The notes under the pieces were generated by a model that saw nothing but the letters and a program-made list of their open reading frames with translations, did no database searches and was not told where the DNA came from. From Candidatus Saccharicenans sp. (GTDB lineage Bacteria > Acidobacteriota > Aminicenantia > Aminicenantales > Saccharicenantaceae): a stretch of DNA of 6,067 nt. The stretch spans positions 1-6,067 of the forward strand of contig JANLGB010000137.1 in the NCBI GenBank assembly GCA_024653405.1, read 5' to 3'. Below are positions 1 through 5,421 of the stretch, piece after piece. Made by a program: the position numbers and the translations under genes. The stretch's first letter is position 1. The number at the start of each line of letters is the position of its first letter.

Positions 1-568
1 CCAGCCGGGCGACTTTTGCTTCCCAGATGCCATCCCAGGTTTCATCCTCGCTGACATCGTTGAACAGCACTTCATCCACGATTGAACCGGCCGGATTAAT
101 CCCGAACAGAAAGCCGCTGCGCCGGTCAAAATAGGGGTCAATGGCAAAGAAAAACCAATCTGAATCCACAAAGGAATCACGACGTCCCAGAAGCCCAACT
201 ATTCCCTTCGGGTCGGAGTCATGGCAGTAGGCAGCCACATAAAGATTGGCCTCATCGTAGGCCACCCAAGCTTCGGTCTTTTCAGTGGCCGGTGCCCCGT
301 CCAAAGGGTCGCGCTGCAGAAAATCGTTCACCGGCTGATTTTTCTTCCAGACTTCCTCATCGAGCAGGCCATCCAGCTTTATCGGTTCGGTCAGCCGTAT
401 GGCGCGAACAACCTTTTGCTCCTGAGCCTTTTTCAGGGCCTCTTTATCGATATCGGCAGATTTGGCGGGCGGCCTGTTTCCAGTGGCAGCCCGCAAACCT
501 GCCGGGCCCAAAAGAATAAACAGGATAAAGATCGTCGCCGAGGTCGAGATAAGCACTTTCTTGCTCAT
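1..568 (-). CDS. Exported CBM9-like / DUF5916 protein, N-terminal part (C-terminus outside the window)
   Basis: The minus strand is open from ATG at 568-566 to the window edge (189 codons). Residues 1-4 are basic (MSKK) and about 5-22 hydrophobic, ending near LRAA, so a signal peptide cut near residue 27 is likely. From residue 57 the protein reads like the N-terminal carbohydrate-binding-family-9-like domain of DUF5916 proteins: IKLDGLLDEEVWKK (63-76), PATEKTEAWVAYDEANLYV (93-111), RRDSFVDSDWFF (129-140), DPYFDRRSGFLFGINPAG (144-161) and WDGIWEAKV (178-186). Full-length family members are usually several hundred residues longer, with a C-terminal outer-membrane-barrel-like region, so most of the gene lies outside. 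Function in the family is poorly known; a cell-envelope or glycan-linked role is inference. An AAGG lies upstream; GTG at 574 is an alternative start with better spacing. The gene follows the cyclase and its terminator, so it probably has its own promoter in 569-672, though I see no convincing one. Confidence 0.88.
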   Translation of the reverse strand, partial: MSKKVLISTSATIFILFILLGPAGLRAATGNRPPAKSADIDKEALKKAQEQKVVRAIRLTEPIKLDGLLDEEVWKKNQPVNDFLQRDPLDGAPATEKTEAWVAYDEANLYVAAYCHDSDPKGIVGLLGRRDSFVDSDWFFFAIDPYFDRRSGFLFGINPAGSIVDEVLFNDVSEDETWDGIWEAKVARL

Positions 569-672
569 GTCCACTTCTATCCTTCACATTGTTTAATTGA
601 TCCATGCTCTCAGCCTTGCCAGGCTTCACCCTTATAAACGAAAAACCTGGGATAAAAGTTCACCCCGGAAGC

Positions 673-700
673 AAAAAGGGGACACCTGACAGGTGTCCCC
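673..700 (-). terminator. Intrinsic terminator of the diguanylate cyclase gene; palindromic repeat copy 1
   Basis: A perfect 10-bp inverted repeat (GGGGACACCT at 678-687, AGGTGTCCCC at 691-700) has a 3-nt loop. On the minus strand it is followed at once by TTTTT (677-673), and it begins 3 nt after the cyclase stop codon (706-704). This is a textbook rho-independent terminator for leftward transcription. The same palindrome recurs at 2157-2178, so it may also be a dispersed repeat used as a terminator. Confidence 0.85.
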
Positions 701-703
701 TCT

Positions 704-2074
704 TCAGGCGCTGATTACGGTGCGGTTACGGCCGGTTTCCTTTGCCTTATAAAGTCCAGAATCTGCCTGGTGAATCAGGCTGGCCAGGTCGCTCACCTTG
801 TCTGAAGGGAAACTGGCCACACCGGCACTGAAGGTGACCTTAAAATCAAAGGCCCCGTACTGCAAGCGCATGGTTTCAACGCTGGCCCTTAATTTGTCCA
901 TTATCTGGTAAGCATCGACGGCCGAAGCCCCGTTAAAGACCAGCAGGAATTCTTCACCGCCGAACCTGATGACCAGGTCGGAAACCCTTATATTATGGGT
1001 AAATACTCCAGCCAGAGTTTTCAGGACAAAGTCTCCGGCCTGGTGTCCATAGGTATCGTTTATTTTCTTGAAATAATCGATGTCCACCATGGCCACGGAC
1101 AGGGGCATCCGGTAACGCTTCGAACGCTCAAACTCTTCGTTCAGGCGCCTCAGCCCGAATCTTCGGTTGAGGACACCGGTCAGCTCATCAATGGCCGCCA
1201 TAACTTCCAGCCTCTTCATGATCAGAGCATTATAGATAAAGGGAGTGGCCTGGACTATAAAATTCCTGGCTTCCAGGGTGGCGAAATCATGCTTGAAGGG
1301 CCCCCTGGAAACCAGTCCGCATACTCCGACATCCTCATTCTGGTACTTGAGGGGAATCAGGGCTATGTTCCGGGGATCGAGCTGGCCCACCCCGATGTGC
1401 AAATGGACGGCATCCCCTTCTATCCCTGAAACTACCAGCGGCTTCCCCTGCTTTAAGAGCTCGTGCCAGAAATTATCCTCAATCTGCTCCTTCTTGATGT
1501 CAACAGATTGGCTTCTAACCAGACGGAACTCCCCTCTTTCCAGTATGAGGAGGAAGCTCCCCTGGGCGCCAAAATAGTCGCTGAAGGTTTCCAGCACCAC
1601 CGCAGCCACGTCCTCCAGCTTAAGGCTTCGTTTAAGCTTATCCAGGAAGTTATCGGTAGTCCTTTCCACCTCAACAAAATTGGCCACCGAGGCAATCAGG
1701 TTATTAAACTCCCCGGAAATCGTGCCCAGAATATCAGCCGAAGAAGCCTCCACGTAACAGTCTTCGGCGCGGCCTTTTTCCGAAGAGGTCGGGTCGGCCC
1801 GGTAAGCTTCAAGCTTGGCTTGAAAAAGTCCCATCCTGTCTGAAAGACCAGAAAGAAACCGGTAAACGACGCCACGGAAAATGAAGTAATTGCAGAGGCC
1901 GACCACCAGGCCGGCCACAATGCACATCGAAAAGTAGAGTGGCGTCAGCACCCGGGCCGCTGGCAACTTTAATAGCCAGAGAGTAAAAAAAGGAAATATT
2001 ATTCCCATCAGAAGTCCATAGCCCAGCATAAAAATGAGCTGGTCCTTTACCACACTCCCGGTTATGCTCTTCAT
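704..2074 (-). CDS. Membrane-bound diguanylate cyclase (HAMP-like, GAF, GGDEF)
   Basis: This 456-residue protein should make cyclic di-GMP from two GTP at the inner membrane. In order: two hydrophobic segments (about 12-36 and 43-66), a short HAMP-like linker (about 67-135), a GAF-like sensor domain (about 145-285) and a GGDEF domain (about 290-456). The GGDEF domain keeps DELTG (296-300), metal-binding D331 in DIDYFKKIND, the active-site GGEEF (372-376) and SAGVASFPS (416-424). The inhibitory I-site RVSD (363-366) lies exactly five residues before GGEEF, so product feedback inhibition is expected. No EAL or HD-GYP domain is present. I chose ATG 2074 because AAGGAGGG stands four bases upstream; the longer frame back to 2164 would only add a Phe/Pro-rich stretch translated from a simple-sequence tract and a terminator palindrome. 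The GAF ligand is unknown. The gene is probably monocistronic, with hairpins on both sides. Confidence 0.95.
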   Translation of the reverse strand: MKSITGSVVKDQLIFMLGYGLLMGIIFPFFTLWLLKLPAARVLTPLYFSMCIVAGLVVGLCNYFIFRGVVYRFLSGLSDRMGLFQAKLEAYRADPTSSEKGRAEDCYVEASSADILGTISGEFNNLIASVANFVEVERTTDNFLDKLKRSLKLEDVAAVVLETFSDYFGAQGSFLLILERGEFRLVRSQSVDIKKEQIEDNFWHELLKQGKPLVVSGIEGDAVHLHIGVGQLDPRNIALIPLKYQNEDVGVCGLVSRGPFKHDFATLEARNFIVQATPFIYNALIMKRLEVMAAIDELTGVLNRRFGLRRLNEEFERSKRYRMPLSVAMVDIDYFKKINDTYGHQAGDFVLKTLAGVFTHNIRVSDLVIRFGGEEFLLVFNGASAVDAYQIMDKLRASVETMRLQYGAFDFKVTFSAGVASFPSDKVSDLASLIHQADSGLYKAKETGRNRTVISA

Positions 2075-2078
2075 CCTG

Positions 2079-2086
2079 CCCTCCTT
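2079..2086 (-). promoter_or_regulatory. Ribosome binding site that fixes the cyclase start
   Basis: Read on the minus strand, AAGGAGGG is followed by CAGG and then ATG at 2074. The near-perfect Shine-Dalgarno match supports this start over the upstream in-frame codon at 2164. Confidence 0.8.
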
Positions 2087-2110
2087 TTCAGGTAGAGACT
2101 CTGATTTTTC

Positions 2111-2116
2111 ATTATA
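2111..2116 (-). promoter_or_regulatory. Candidate -10 box for the cyclase gene
   Basis: A perfect TATAAT is read on the minus strand within an AT-rich stretch, 37 nt upstream of the cyclase start codon. A matching -35 is poor: the expected place (about 2134-2140) reads TTTCCCC. The promoter would lie just downstream of terminator-like copy 2, so transcription of the cyclase would be isolated from the PHP gene. The upstream phased A-tracts could compensate for the weak -35. Confidence 0.45.
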
Positions 2117-2125
2117 TAAAAAATA

Positions 2126-2160
2126 GGAAAAAAGGGGAAAAAAAAGGGGAAAAAAAGGGG
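2126..2160. repeat. Phased A-tract / G4 simple-sequence tract
   Basis: The plus strand reads GG, six A, GGGG, eight A, GGGG, seven A, GGGG. A-tract centres are about 11 nt apart, one helical turn, which predicts intrinsic DNA bending. The tract abuts palindrome copy 2 on one side and the candidate -10 box of the cyclase on the other. Confidence 0.7.
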
Positions 2161-2178
2161 ACACCTGACAGGTGTCCC
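2151..2178 (-). terminator. Terminator-like palindrome, repeat copy 2
   Basis: GGGGACACCT (2157-2166) and AGGTGTCCC (2170-2178) form a 9-bp stem with a 3-nt loop, extended by a G-U pair with T2179. Read leftward it is followed by at least six T (2156-2151). It is nearly identical to the terminator at 673-700, over the A-run, both arms and the loop. It lies upstream of the cyclase and in the same orientation, so it should stop transcription arriving from the PHP gene. Confidence 0.7.
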
Positions 2179-2235
2179 TCCTTACGCGTTTTGTCGCCTG
2201 CTAATTAACAGTAAAGAAACAAGTTAACCAGCCGG

Positions 2236-2262
2236 AAAAAGGGGACAGTTGCAGGTGTCCCC
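2236..2262 (-). terminator. Terminator-like palindrome, diverged copy 3
   Basis: GGGGACA (2241-2247) pairs with TGTCCCC (2256-2262) around an 8-nt loop. On the minus strand TTTTT (2240-2236) follows. The outer arms and the A-run match copies 1 and 2, but the centre differs (GTTGC instead of CCTGAC). It stands 265 nt after the PHP stop codon and may end that transcript. Confidence 0.55.
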
Positions 2263-2280
2263 AATCAATCCCAATCAATC
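2261..2280. repeat. Tandem 10-bp duplication
   Basis: CCAATCAATC occurs twice head to tail (2261-2270 and 2271-2280), directly attached to the right arm of palindrome copy 3. Each unit itself contains the doubled tetramer ATCA/ATC. It probably arose by slippage; no function is evident. Confidence 0.75.
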
Positions 2281-2526
2281 AGGCTGATTAACCGCGGCCC
2301 GAGAAGTCATCAAATAGGAAGGAAGAAATAAGCGAGGCAATAAAGCCCTTCACGTTTGCCCTATTTATATAACCTCACATATATCGTCCCACTCCTACCA
2401 TTCACCTTAATCACTTCTTATAAGGCCCCGCTCTTATGCCATATATTACCCGTTTATATCACTGGGCCTTTATCTCTCTGGTTTTATCCCCTGCCCATAT
2501 CTCCCGCCCAGGCCCACGGCCGATCC
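2281..2526. other. Non-coding stretch downstream of the PHP gene
   Basis: Together with the repeats to its left, this makes a gap of about 350 nt between the cyclase upstream region and the PHP stop codon. It is pyrimidine-rich on the plus strand and has scattered ATAT/TATAA motifs. I see no convincing ORF, RNA gene or hairpin with a T-run here. A plus-strand open frame from 2356 has no ribosome binding site and runs into the PHP gene antisense. Confidence 0.5.
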
Positions 2527-3702
2527 TTATACCGCAAGATTCAATTCCTGCCGGATGCGGCTGGCCAACATGTTCTGATTTCTGAGATAAATCATGGCCG
2601 GTATACCCGTCCGCGAAATCATCCTGGCCAGGCCCTTTAACAGCGCTCTCTTCACCCCCGCGATTTCAGCCCTTCCTCCGGATAGAATCTCGATCAGCGC
2701 ATCCGCCAGGGCATTTCCGGTCTCCAACCTTAATTCTTCCTTACCCATCACCCATTTATGGCTATCAATCAGCATTTCCAGCCGCTCCAGAATTTCGCTC
2801 TTTATCCGATTATAATTCAGGTCCTCCGTCACCAGGCAGGACTGGCCGTTCTTTATTGACTCAAAAAACTCCCTGAAGTTACGCCCCCTGGCCACGGTAA
2901 AAATCCTTCCGATATCGCCGGTGTGAGAGTCAGTTCCGGCGGCCACTCCCTTCTTCTTTTCCGCAGCCAGCTCCAGCACCAGCCGGTTCAATTTCCTGAT
3001 TCGTCCCAGGTTGTATTCCAGCACCGGGAATTTCTCGGCCAGCTCCACCACCGCCCTGGCATTCAGTTTTTCGCCCGGCTCATGCCAGAAAGGATGATTG
3101 AAGGTAAACGGCAAATTTTCCGTCCTGAGATAGTCCAGCAGCAATTCTATATCTTGTGCTCCCCTGGCAATTCTCTCAATTTCCTCAAACTGGTTTCCAC
3201 TCAACATATAAACATTGATATGAACGGTGTGGCCGACCCTATCCGGGTCAAGAATTTTTACCTCAACCCCGGGAACCAGGCCTTCCCGGCTCCAGCCGAC
3301 CCGGTCATAAGCTTTCATGGTGTCGTGGTCGGTGAAGGACACAAAGCTCATCCCCCTGGCCCTGGCCTTTTCATAAAGCACCAGCGGGTCGACCGCTCTC
3401 GTCGGCACCACGTCATAAGAATAATAGGTATGAACATGAAGGTCAGCCGCCTGCCAGCCCGCCTCGATCATGGCCCCGGCCTTCTCCAGGCCGATTAGAA
3501 CCGCCTTCTCTTCCACCGCCTTGCCGGGATCCACTCCTCTCGCCTTCCCGAAATCGCTCCTTGCTTCTTCCGTGCCTTCAATCTGGCATCCCAGGCCCAA
3601 CCCGCTGTCCGCCGCTGCCCGGGACTTCTGCTCCCCGACGGCGCTTACTTCCGGGTGCCCAGCCAATTCTTTTTCCTGGCTTAATCTCATTTCTTTTCTC
3701 AT
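2527..3702 (-). CDS. PHP-domain metal-dependent phosphoesterase with N- and C-terminal extensions
   Basis: The 391-residue protein has a PHP (polymerase and histidinol phosphatase) domain at about residues 85-290. Visible metal-site motifs are DLHVHT (87-92), FTDHDT (123-128), GVEV (145-148, acidic ligand E147), H161 in HINVYM, NHPFWH (202-207) and GTDSH (256-260). These are the ligands of a two- or three-metal centre that hydrolyses phosphoesters, as in the TrpH/YciV-like group; the substrate is not evident. Residues 1-77 are Glu/Ala/Gly-rich and look unlike a PHP domain. Residues 300-391 are helical-looking with no family I recognise. The start is uncertain: ATG 3702 has only a purine-rich GAAG stretch upstream, while ATG 3471 (residue 78) lies just before the domain and follows GGAGAAGG. 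No signal peptide or membrane segment is visible, so it is probably cytoplasmic. It is divergent from the plus-strand cluster. Confidence 0.9.
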   Translation of the reverse strand: MRKEMRLSQEKELAGHPEVSAVGEQKSRAAADSGLGLGCQIEGTEEARSDFGKARGVDPGKAVEEKAVLIGLEKAGAMIEAGWQAADLHVHTYYSYDVVPTRAVDPLVLYEKARARGMSFVSFTDHDTMKAYDRVGWSREGLVPGVEVKILDPDRVGHTVHINVYMLSGNQFEEIERIARGAQDIELLLDYLRTENLPFTFNHPFWHEPGEKLNARAVVELAEKFPVLEYNLGRIRKLNRLVLELAAEKKKGVAAGTDSHTGDIGRIFTVARGRNFREFFESIKNGQSCLVTEDLNYNRIKSEILERLEMLIDSHKWVMGKEELRLETGNALADALIEILSGGRAEIAGVKRALLKGLARMISRTGIPAMIYLRNQNMLASRIRQELNLAV

Positions 3703-3844
3703 CTTTCTTTCTTCTTCATCTCTCTTAATTATTCAACTCAAAAATAGCAGACCAGGATTAAAAAACAGGGTAAGACAAGTTAAAGTTGTGTTAAGAAAAC
3801 CAGCCCCAGTACGGGTTTAAGCTAATTAATTTCCTGACAACTCA

Positions 3845-4063
3845 GTGCAGCAGAGGCCTGACCAGGTCCCAGATCATTTTGGCGGCAATAACATTAAGAA
3901 TGAGGCCGATGGCCAGGTTTTTACTGAAGGCCGCCGACCTGGTCCAGGCACCCGTTTTGGCGCCGGTCGCCTTCCAGGTCGTGGTCCGGGCTGGGGCCCA
4001 GGCCATGGGCCCGGGTGTGGCCCCGGCCGAAGAGGAAAAGGCCGCTGCCAAAAAGGAGAATAA
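3845..4063 (+). CDS. Candidate small Gly/Pro/Arg-rich protein; coding frame uncertain
   Basis: From GTG 3845 this frame gives 72 residues whose second half is Gly/Pro/Arg-rich (GRGPGWGPGHGPGCGPG near residues 45-61), much like the N-terminus of the DUF5320-like protein encoded at 4529. The stop TAA (4061-4063) is 2 nt before the next gene's ATG, and its last codons contain that gene's AAGGAG site, a normal operon arrangement. Against it: no Shine-Dalgarno before GTG 3845 and no in-frame ATG. A second plus frame (ATG 3900 or TTG 3879, stop 4073) gives an Ala/Val-rich peptide ending KKENNHD with high third-position GC. A minus-strand frame (4006-3842) would encode a membrane-like KNLAIGLILNVIAAK segment. 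The GGC/GCC-rich repetition keeps several frames open, so only one, or none, need be real. The 142 nt to the left (3703-3844) hold no promoter I can defend. Confidence 0.35.
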   Translation: MQQRPDQVPDHFGGNNIKNEADGQVFTEGRRPGPGTRFGAGRLPGRGPGWGPGHGPGCGPGRRGKGRCQKGE

Positions 4064-4065
4064 CC

Positions 4066-4302
4066 ATGACTAGAGGAAAGCCTGGACTACACCCAGGAAG
4101 ACTGGGCCAGGGCCCGGGTGGATTTTGCCTGTGTCCGAAATGCGGTTATCGCCAGGTACATCAAGCCGGTGTTCCCTGCCTGGAACAACACTGCCCCCAG
4201 TGCGGCTCAAGCCTGGTCCGGGAAGGCTCAGAACACCACCGGCTGATAGAAGAAAAAAAATCTCAGAAGAAAAAATTAAAAAGCCTAAATAAAAATAATT
4301 GA
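4066..4302 (+). CDS. Small zinc-ribbon protein with Gly-rich N-terminus
   Basis: This 78-residue protein starts at ATG 4066, seven bases after AAGGAG (4053-4058). After a Gly-rich start it has C-L-C-P-K-C-G (C21, C23, C26), then GVPC (C38) and C-P-Q-C-G (C43, C46). The two CPxCG knuckles, spaced 16 residues apart, are a rubredoxin/zinc-ribbon-like fold that should bind one Zn or Fe. The tail (residues 60-78) is Lys-rich and probably disordered. The pattern GPGG-[FY]-C-x-CPKCGY ... H-x2-GVPC ... CPxCG is, from memory, that of short proteins found beside DUF5320 and NifX/NifB-type iron-sulfur cofactor genes in anaerobes; no NifX-like gene is in view here. A role in metal or sulfur handling is inference. 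Confidence 0.85.
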   Translation: MTRGKPGLHPGRLGQGPGGFCLCPKCGYRQVHQAGVPCLEQHCPQCGSSLVREGSEHHRLIEEKKSQKKKLKSLNKNN

Positions 4303-4451
4303 TGCAGATTACTGAAATAGCAACGAGTGCAGAATAAACATTGAGACGAACAAAAGCTGAAATATATAAGTGGCAAGCCGACAATTTTACCTGGCTCATA
4401 ATCAAAGCCTTCTGGTTGAGGACCAATGATCTGGGACATCAAGTACAGCAA

Positions 4452-4510
4452 CCCGGGTTCGGGAAAATGGGCTGAGTTCCACCGAGCCCGGGGTGCGGGA
4501 AAAAATCTGA
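4452..4510 (+). repeat. Imperfect GC-rich direct repeat in the leader of the DUF5320-like gene
   Basis: Two 24-nt segments 35 nt apart (4452-4475 and 4487-4510) share CCCGGG, then CGGGAAAA, then CTGA, with small gaps. The first ACCCGGG can also pair with the later CCCGGGGT, and GGGCT with AGCCC, so alternative structures are possible. The second unit ends just before the AAAGGAGGT ribosome binding site (4515-4523). The rest of the gap (4303-4451) shows no gene or terminator. Confidence 0.4.
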
Positions 4511-4528
4511 ATATAAAGGAGGTTTAAG

Positions 4529-4903
4529 ATGAGAGGATATTACGGAAGAAATTACGGCCGTGGCTTTGGCCCTGGTGCCGGGCCGGGATATGGACCCGGT
4601 TATGGGCGCGGCTGGTGCCACGATTGGCCGGGCGAACTCAAGACCCCGGAGGGCGTTTCTTACCTGGGGCCCTGTCGCTGCGGGTTCGGTCCGCACGCTT
4701 TCTGGCAGGAAAAGGAAACCGGTCGCATCTTCAGGGGTTTTCCCGGTTACGGGGGCTGGTTCAGACCTGGCTATCCATGGCCGGGCGGCAAGCCATCTGA
4801 GGAAGACCTCAAATCAGAACTCGATTGGCTCAAGCAGGCCAGGGAAGACCTAGAAGCCAGAATCAAGGACCTGGAAGAAACCCTCAAAAAAGAAGAAAAA
4901 TAA
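4529..4903 (+). CDS. DUF5320-like Gly/Tyr-rich small protein with C-terminal coiled coil
   Basis: The 124-residue protein starts at ATG 4529 after a perfect AAAGGAGGT (4515-4523). Residues 1-28 are repetitive Gly/Tyr/Arg/Pro (FGPGAGPGYGPGYGRG). The middle carries C30, C49 and C51 with H31 and H56 (WCHDW, PCRCGFGPHAFW), a possible metal site. Residues 63-87 are again aromatic and Gly-rich. Residues 90-124 are highly charged with heptad-like Leu spacing (DLKSELDWLKQAREDLEARI), a typical coiled coil. The architecture, a Gly-rich head with a short C-terminal Glu/Lys helix, is that of DUF5320 proteins, common in anaerobes next to iron-sulfur/molybdenum cofactor protein genes; the biochemical role is unknown. 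No signal peptide or membrane segment is present. The helix suggests oligomerisation. Assignment to DUF5320 is by architecture from memory, not alignment. Confidence 0.85.
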   Translation: MRGYYGRNYGRGFGPGAGPGYGPGYGRGWCHDWPGELKTPEGVSYLGPCRCGFGPHAFWQEKETGRIFRGFPGYGGWFRPGYPWPGGKPSEEDLKSELDWLKQAREDLEARIKDLEETLKKEEK

Positions 4904-5340
4904 GTTCGAACAAATGACTGGCAGTATTCTCGGGATAACCAAGGTAGCCTTGAACCTGCAGCTAAAAATTTCTCTTCTTAAAAGACCTTATTGAATGCTT
5001 TATCAGAAATCATGCCTGCGTTCCCCCTGGTGTTTACCCGGAAAGTGTTTGCCAGGAAAAGCGGGCCCAGACGCCTTCCCTTTAATTTCATCCCCGATTT
5101 CACCCAGGCCGGAGAGTCCAGGAAGGCTTTGGCCTTCAAGGAGAATAATCATTACCAGGCCAACACCTGAAAAAAGAGAAAATAACTAAAGCTACCAATT
5201 TGGCTTTGCCCTGGTATCGAGGCAATAGAAATTTGTATGAAATCAGGAATCTCTTAGAAGTTGCCAAATGCCAGCTAAGCTTCTCTGAAAAAAAATATTT
5301 TAATCACAGAAATTATTTTATGGTTAAAGGAGGTTAAATA
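4904..5340 (+). other. 437-nt gap with a possible decayed gene and the leader of the rhodanese operon
   Basis: No strong gene is visible. A 52-codon frame at 5012-5170 (ATG to TGA) has coding-like codons but no ribosome binding site. It ends in KALAFKENNHYQANT, and its nucleotides AAGGAGAATAATCATTAC (from 5138) nearly repeat the ribosome-binding-site and start region of the zinc-ribbon gene (from 4053). This may be a remnant of a duplicated gene start. Another frame at 4995-5189 overlaps it. From about 5285 to 5325 the DNA is very AT-rich (runs of A, TATTTT), a likely promoter zone for the genes at 5341 onward, but I cannot place -35 and -10 boxes. A short hairpin (CAAGG/CCTTG, 4940-4952) has no T-run. 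Confidence 0.4.
5197..5233 (+). repeat. Two-tier inverted repeat upstream of the rhodanese operon
   Basis: TTGCC (5206-5210) pairs with GGCAA (5221-5225) around a 10-nt loop. Outside this, AATTT (5197-5201) pairs with AAATT (5229-5233), separated by unpaired GGCT and TAG. It could be an operator-like dyad or an RNA hairpin; there is no T-run, so it is not a terminator. Its position, 108-144 nt before the leader ORF, allows a regulatory role, but chance is also plausible. Confidence 0.25.
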
Positions 5341-5421
5341 ATGATGGATGCTAAGTACGCCAGATGGAAAGGAGTCCGGGGAGAGGAATGGAAGGAGCTG
5401 CGTCATGAACAAACTCGATAA
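5341..5421 (+). CDS. 26-residue leader ORF overlapping the rhodanese gene; possible ferredoxin remnant
   Basis: ATG 5341 follows a perfect AAAGGAGGT (5326-5334) by six bases, one of the best ribosome binding sites in the window. The frame ends at TAA 5419-5421 and overlaps the rhodanese start (5405) by 17 nt, so translation of the two should be coupled. The peptide begins MMDAKYARWKGVRGEEWKEL. From memory, KYxRWxGIPREEIxW opens a family of small 4Fe-4S ferredoxin-like proteins found in similar anaerobe clusters, so this may be the stub of such a gene whose cysteine-rich body was lost. Alternatively it is a plain leader that delivers ribosomes to the rhodanese start. An ATG at 5348, in frame with the rhodanese, would add 19 residues but is 13 nt from the Shine-Dalgarno. 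Confidence 0.6.
   Translation: MMDAKYARWKGVRGEEWKELRHEQTR

Noticed and set aside
221..637. Plus-strand 138-codon open frame
   Set aside because: It is antisense to the DUF5916-like gene, whose minus-strand reading gives strong family motifs and a signal peptide.
995..1843. Long plus-strand open frames opposite the diguanylate cyclase (995-1429 and 1463-1843)
   Set aside because: They lie antisense to a gene with unmistakable GGDEF and GAF motifs, have no ribosome binding sites, and encode nothing recognisable.
2126..2160. G-quadruplex
   Set aside because: Only three runs of four G plus one GG, separated by 6-8 A; a stable quadruplex is unlikely.
2075..2164. N-terminal extension of the cyclase to 2164
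   Set aside because: It translates the A/G simple-sequence tract and part of a terminator palindrome; ATG 2074 has a far better Shine-Dalgarno.
673..2262. CRISPR array from the repeated GGGGACA/TGTCCCC elements
   Set aside because: Only three copies, irregular spacing with a whole gene between two of them, and no spacer structure.
2356..2640. Plus-strand 94-codon frame starting in the gap after the PHP gene
   Set aside because: No ribosome binding site, Pro/Leu/Tyr content typical of pyrimidine-rich DNA, and its second half is antisense to the PHP gene.
4940..4952. Hairpin CAAGG/CCTTG as terminator of the DUF5320-like gene
   Set aside because: Only 5 bp with a 3-nt loop and no T-run after it.
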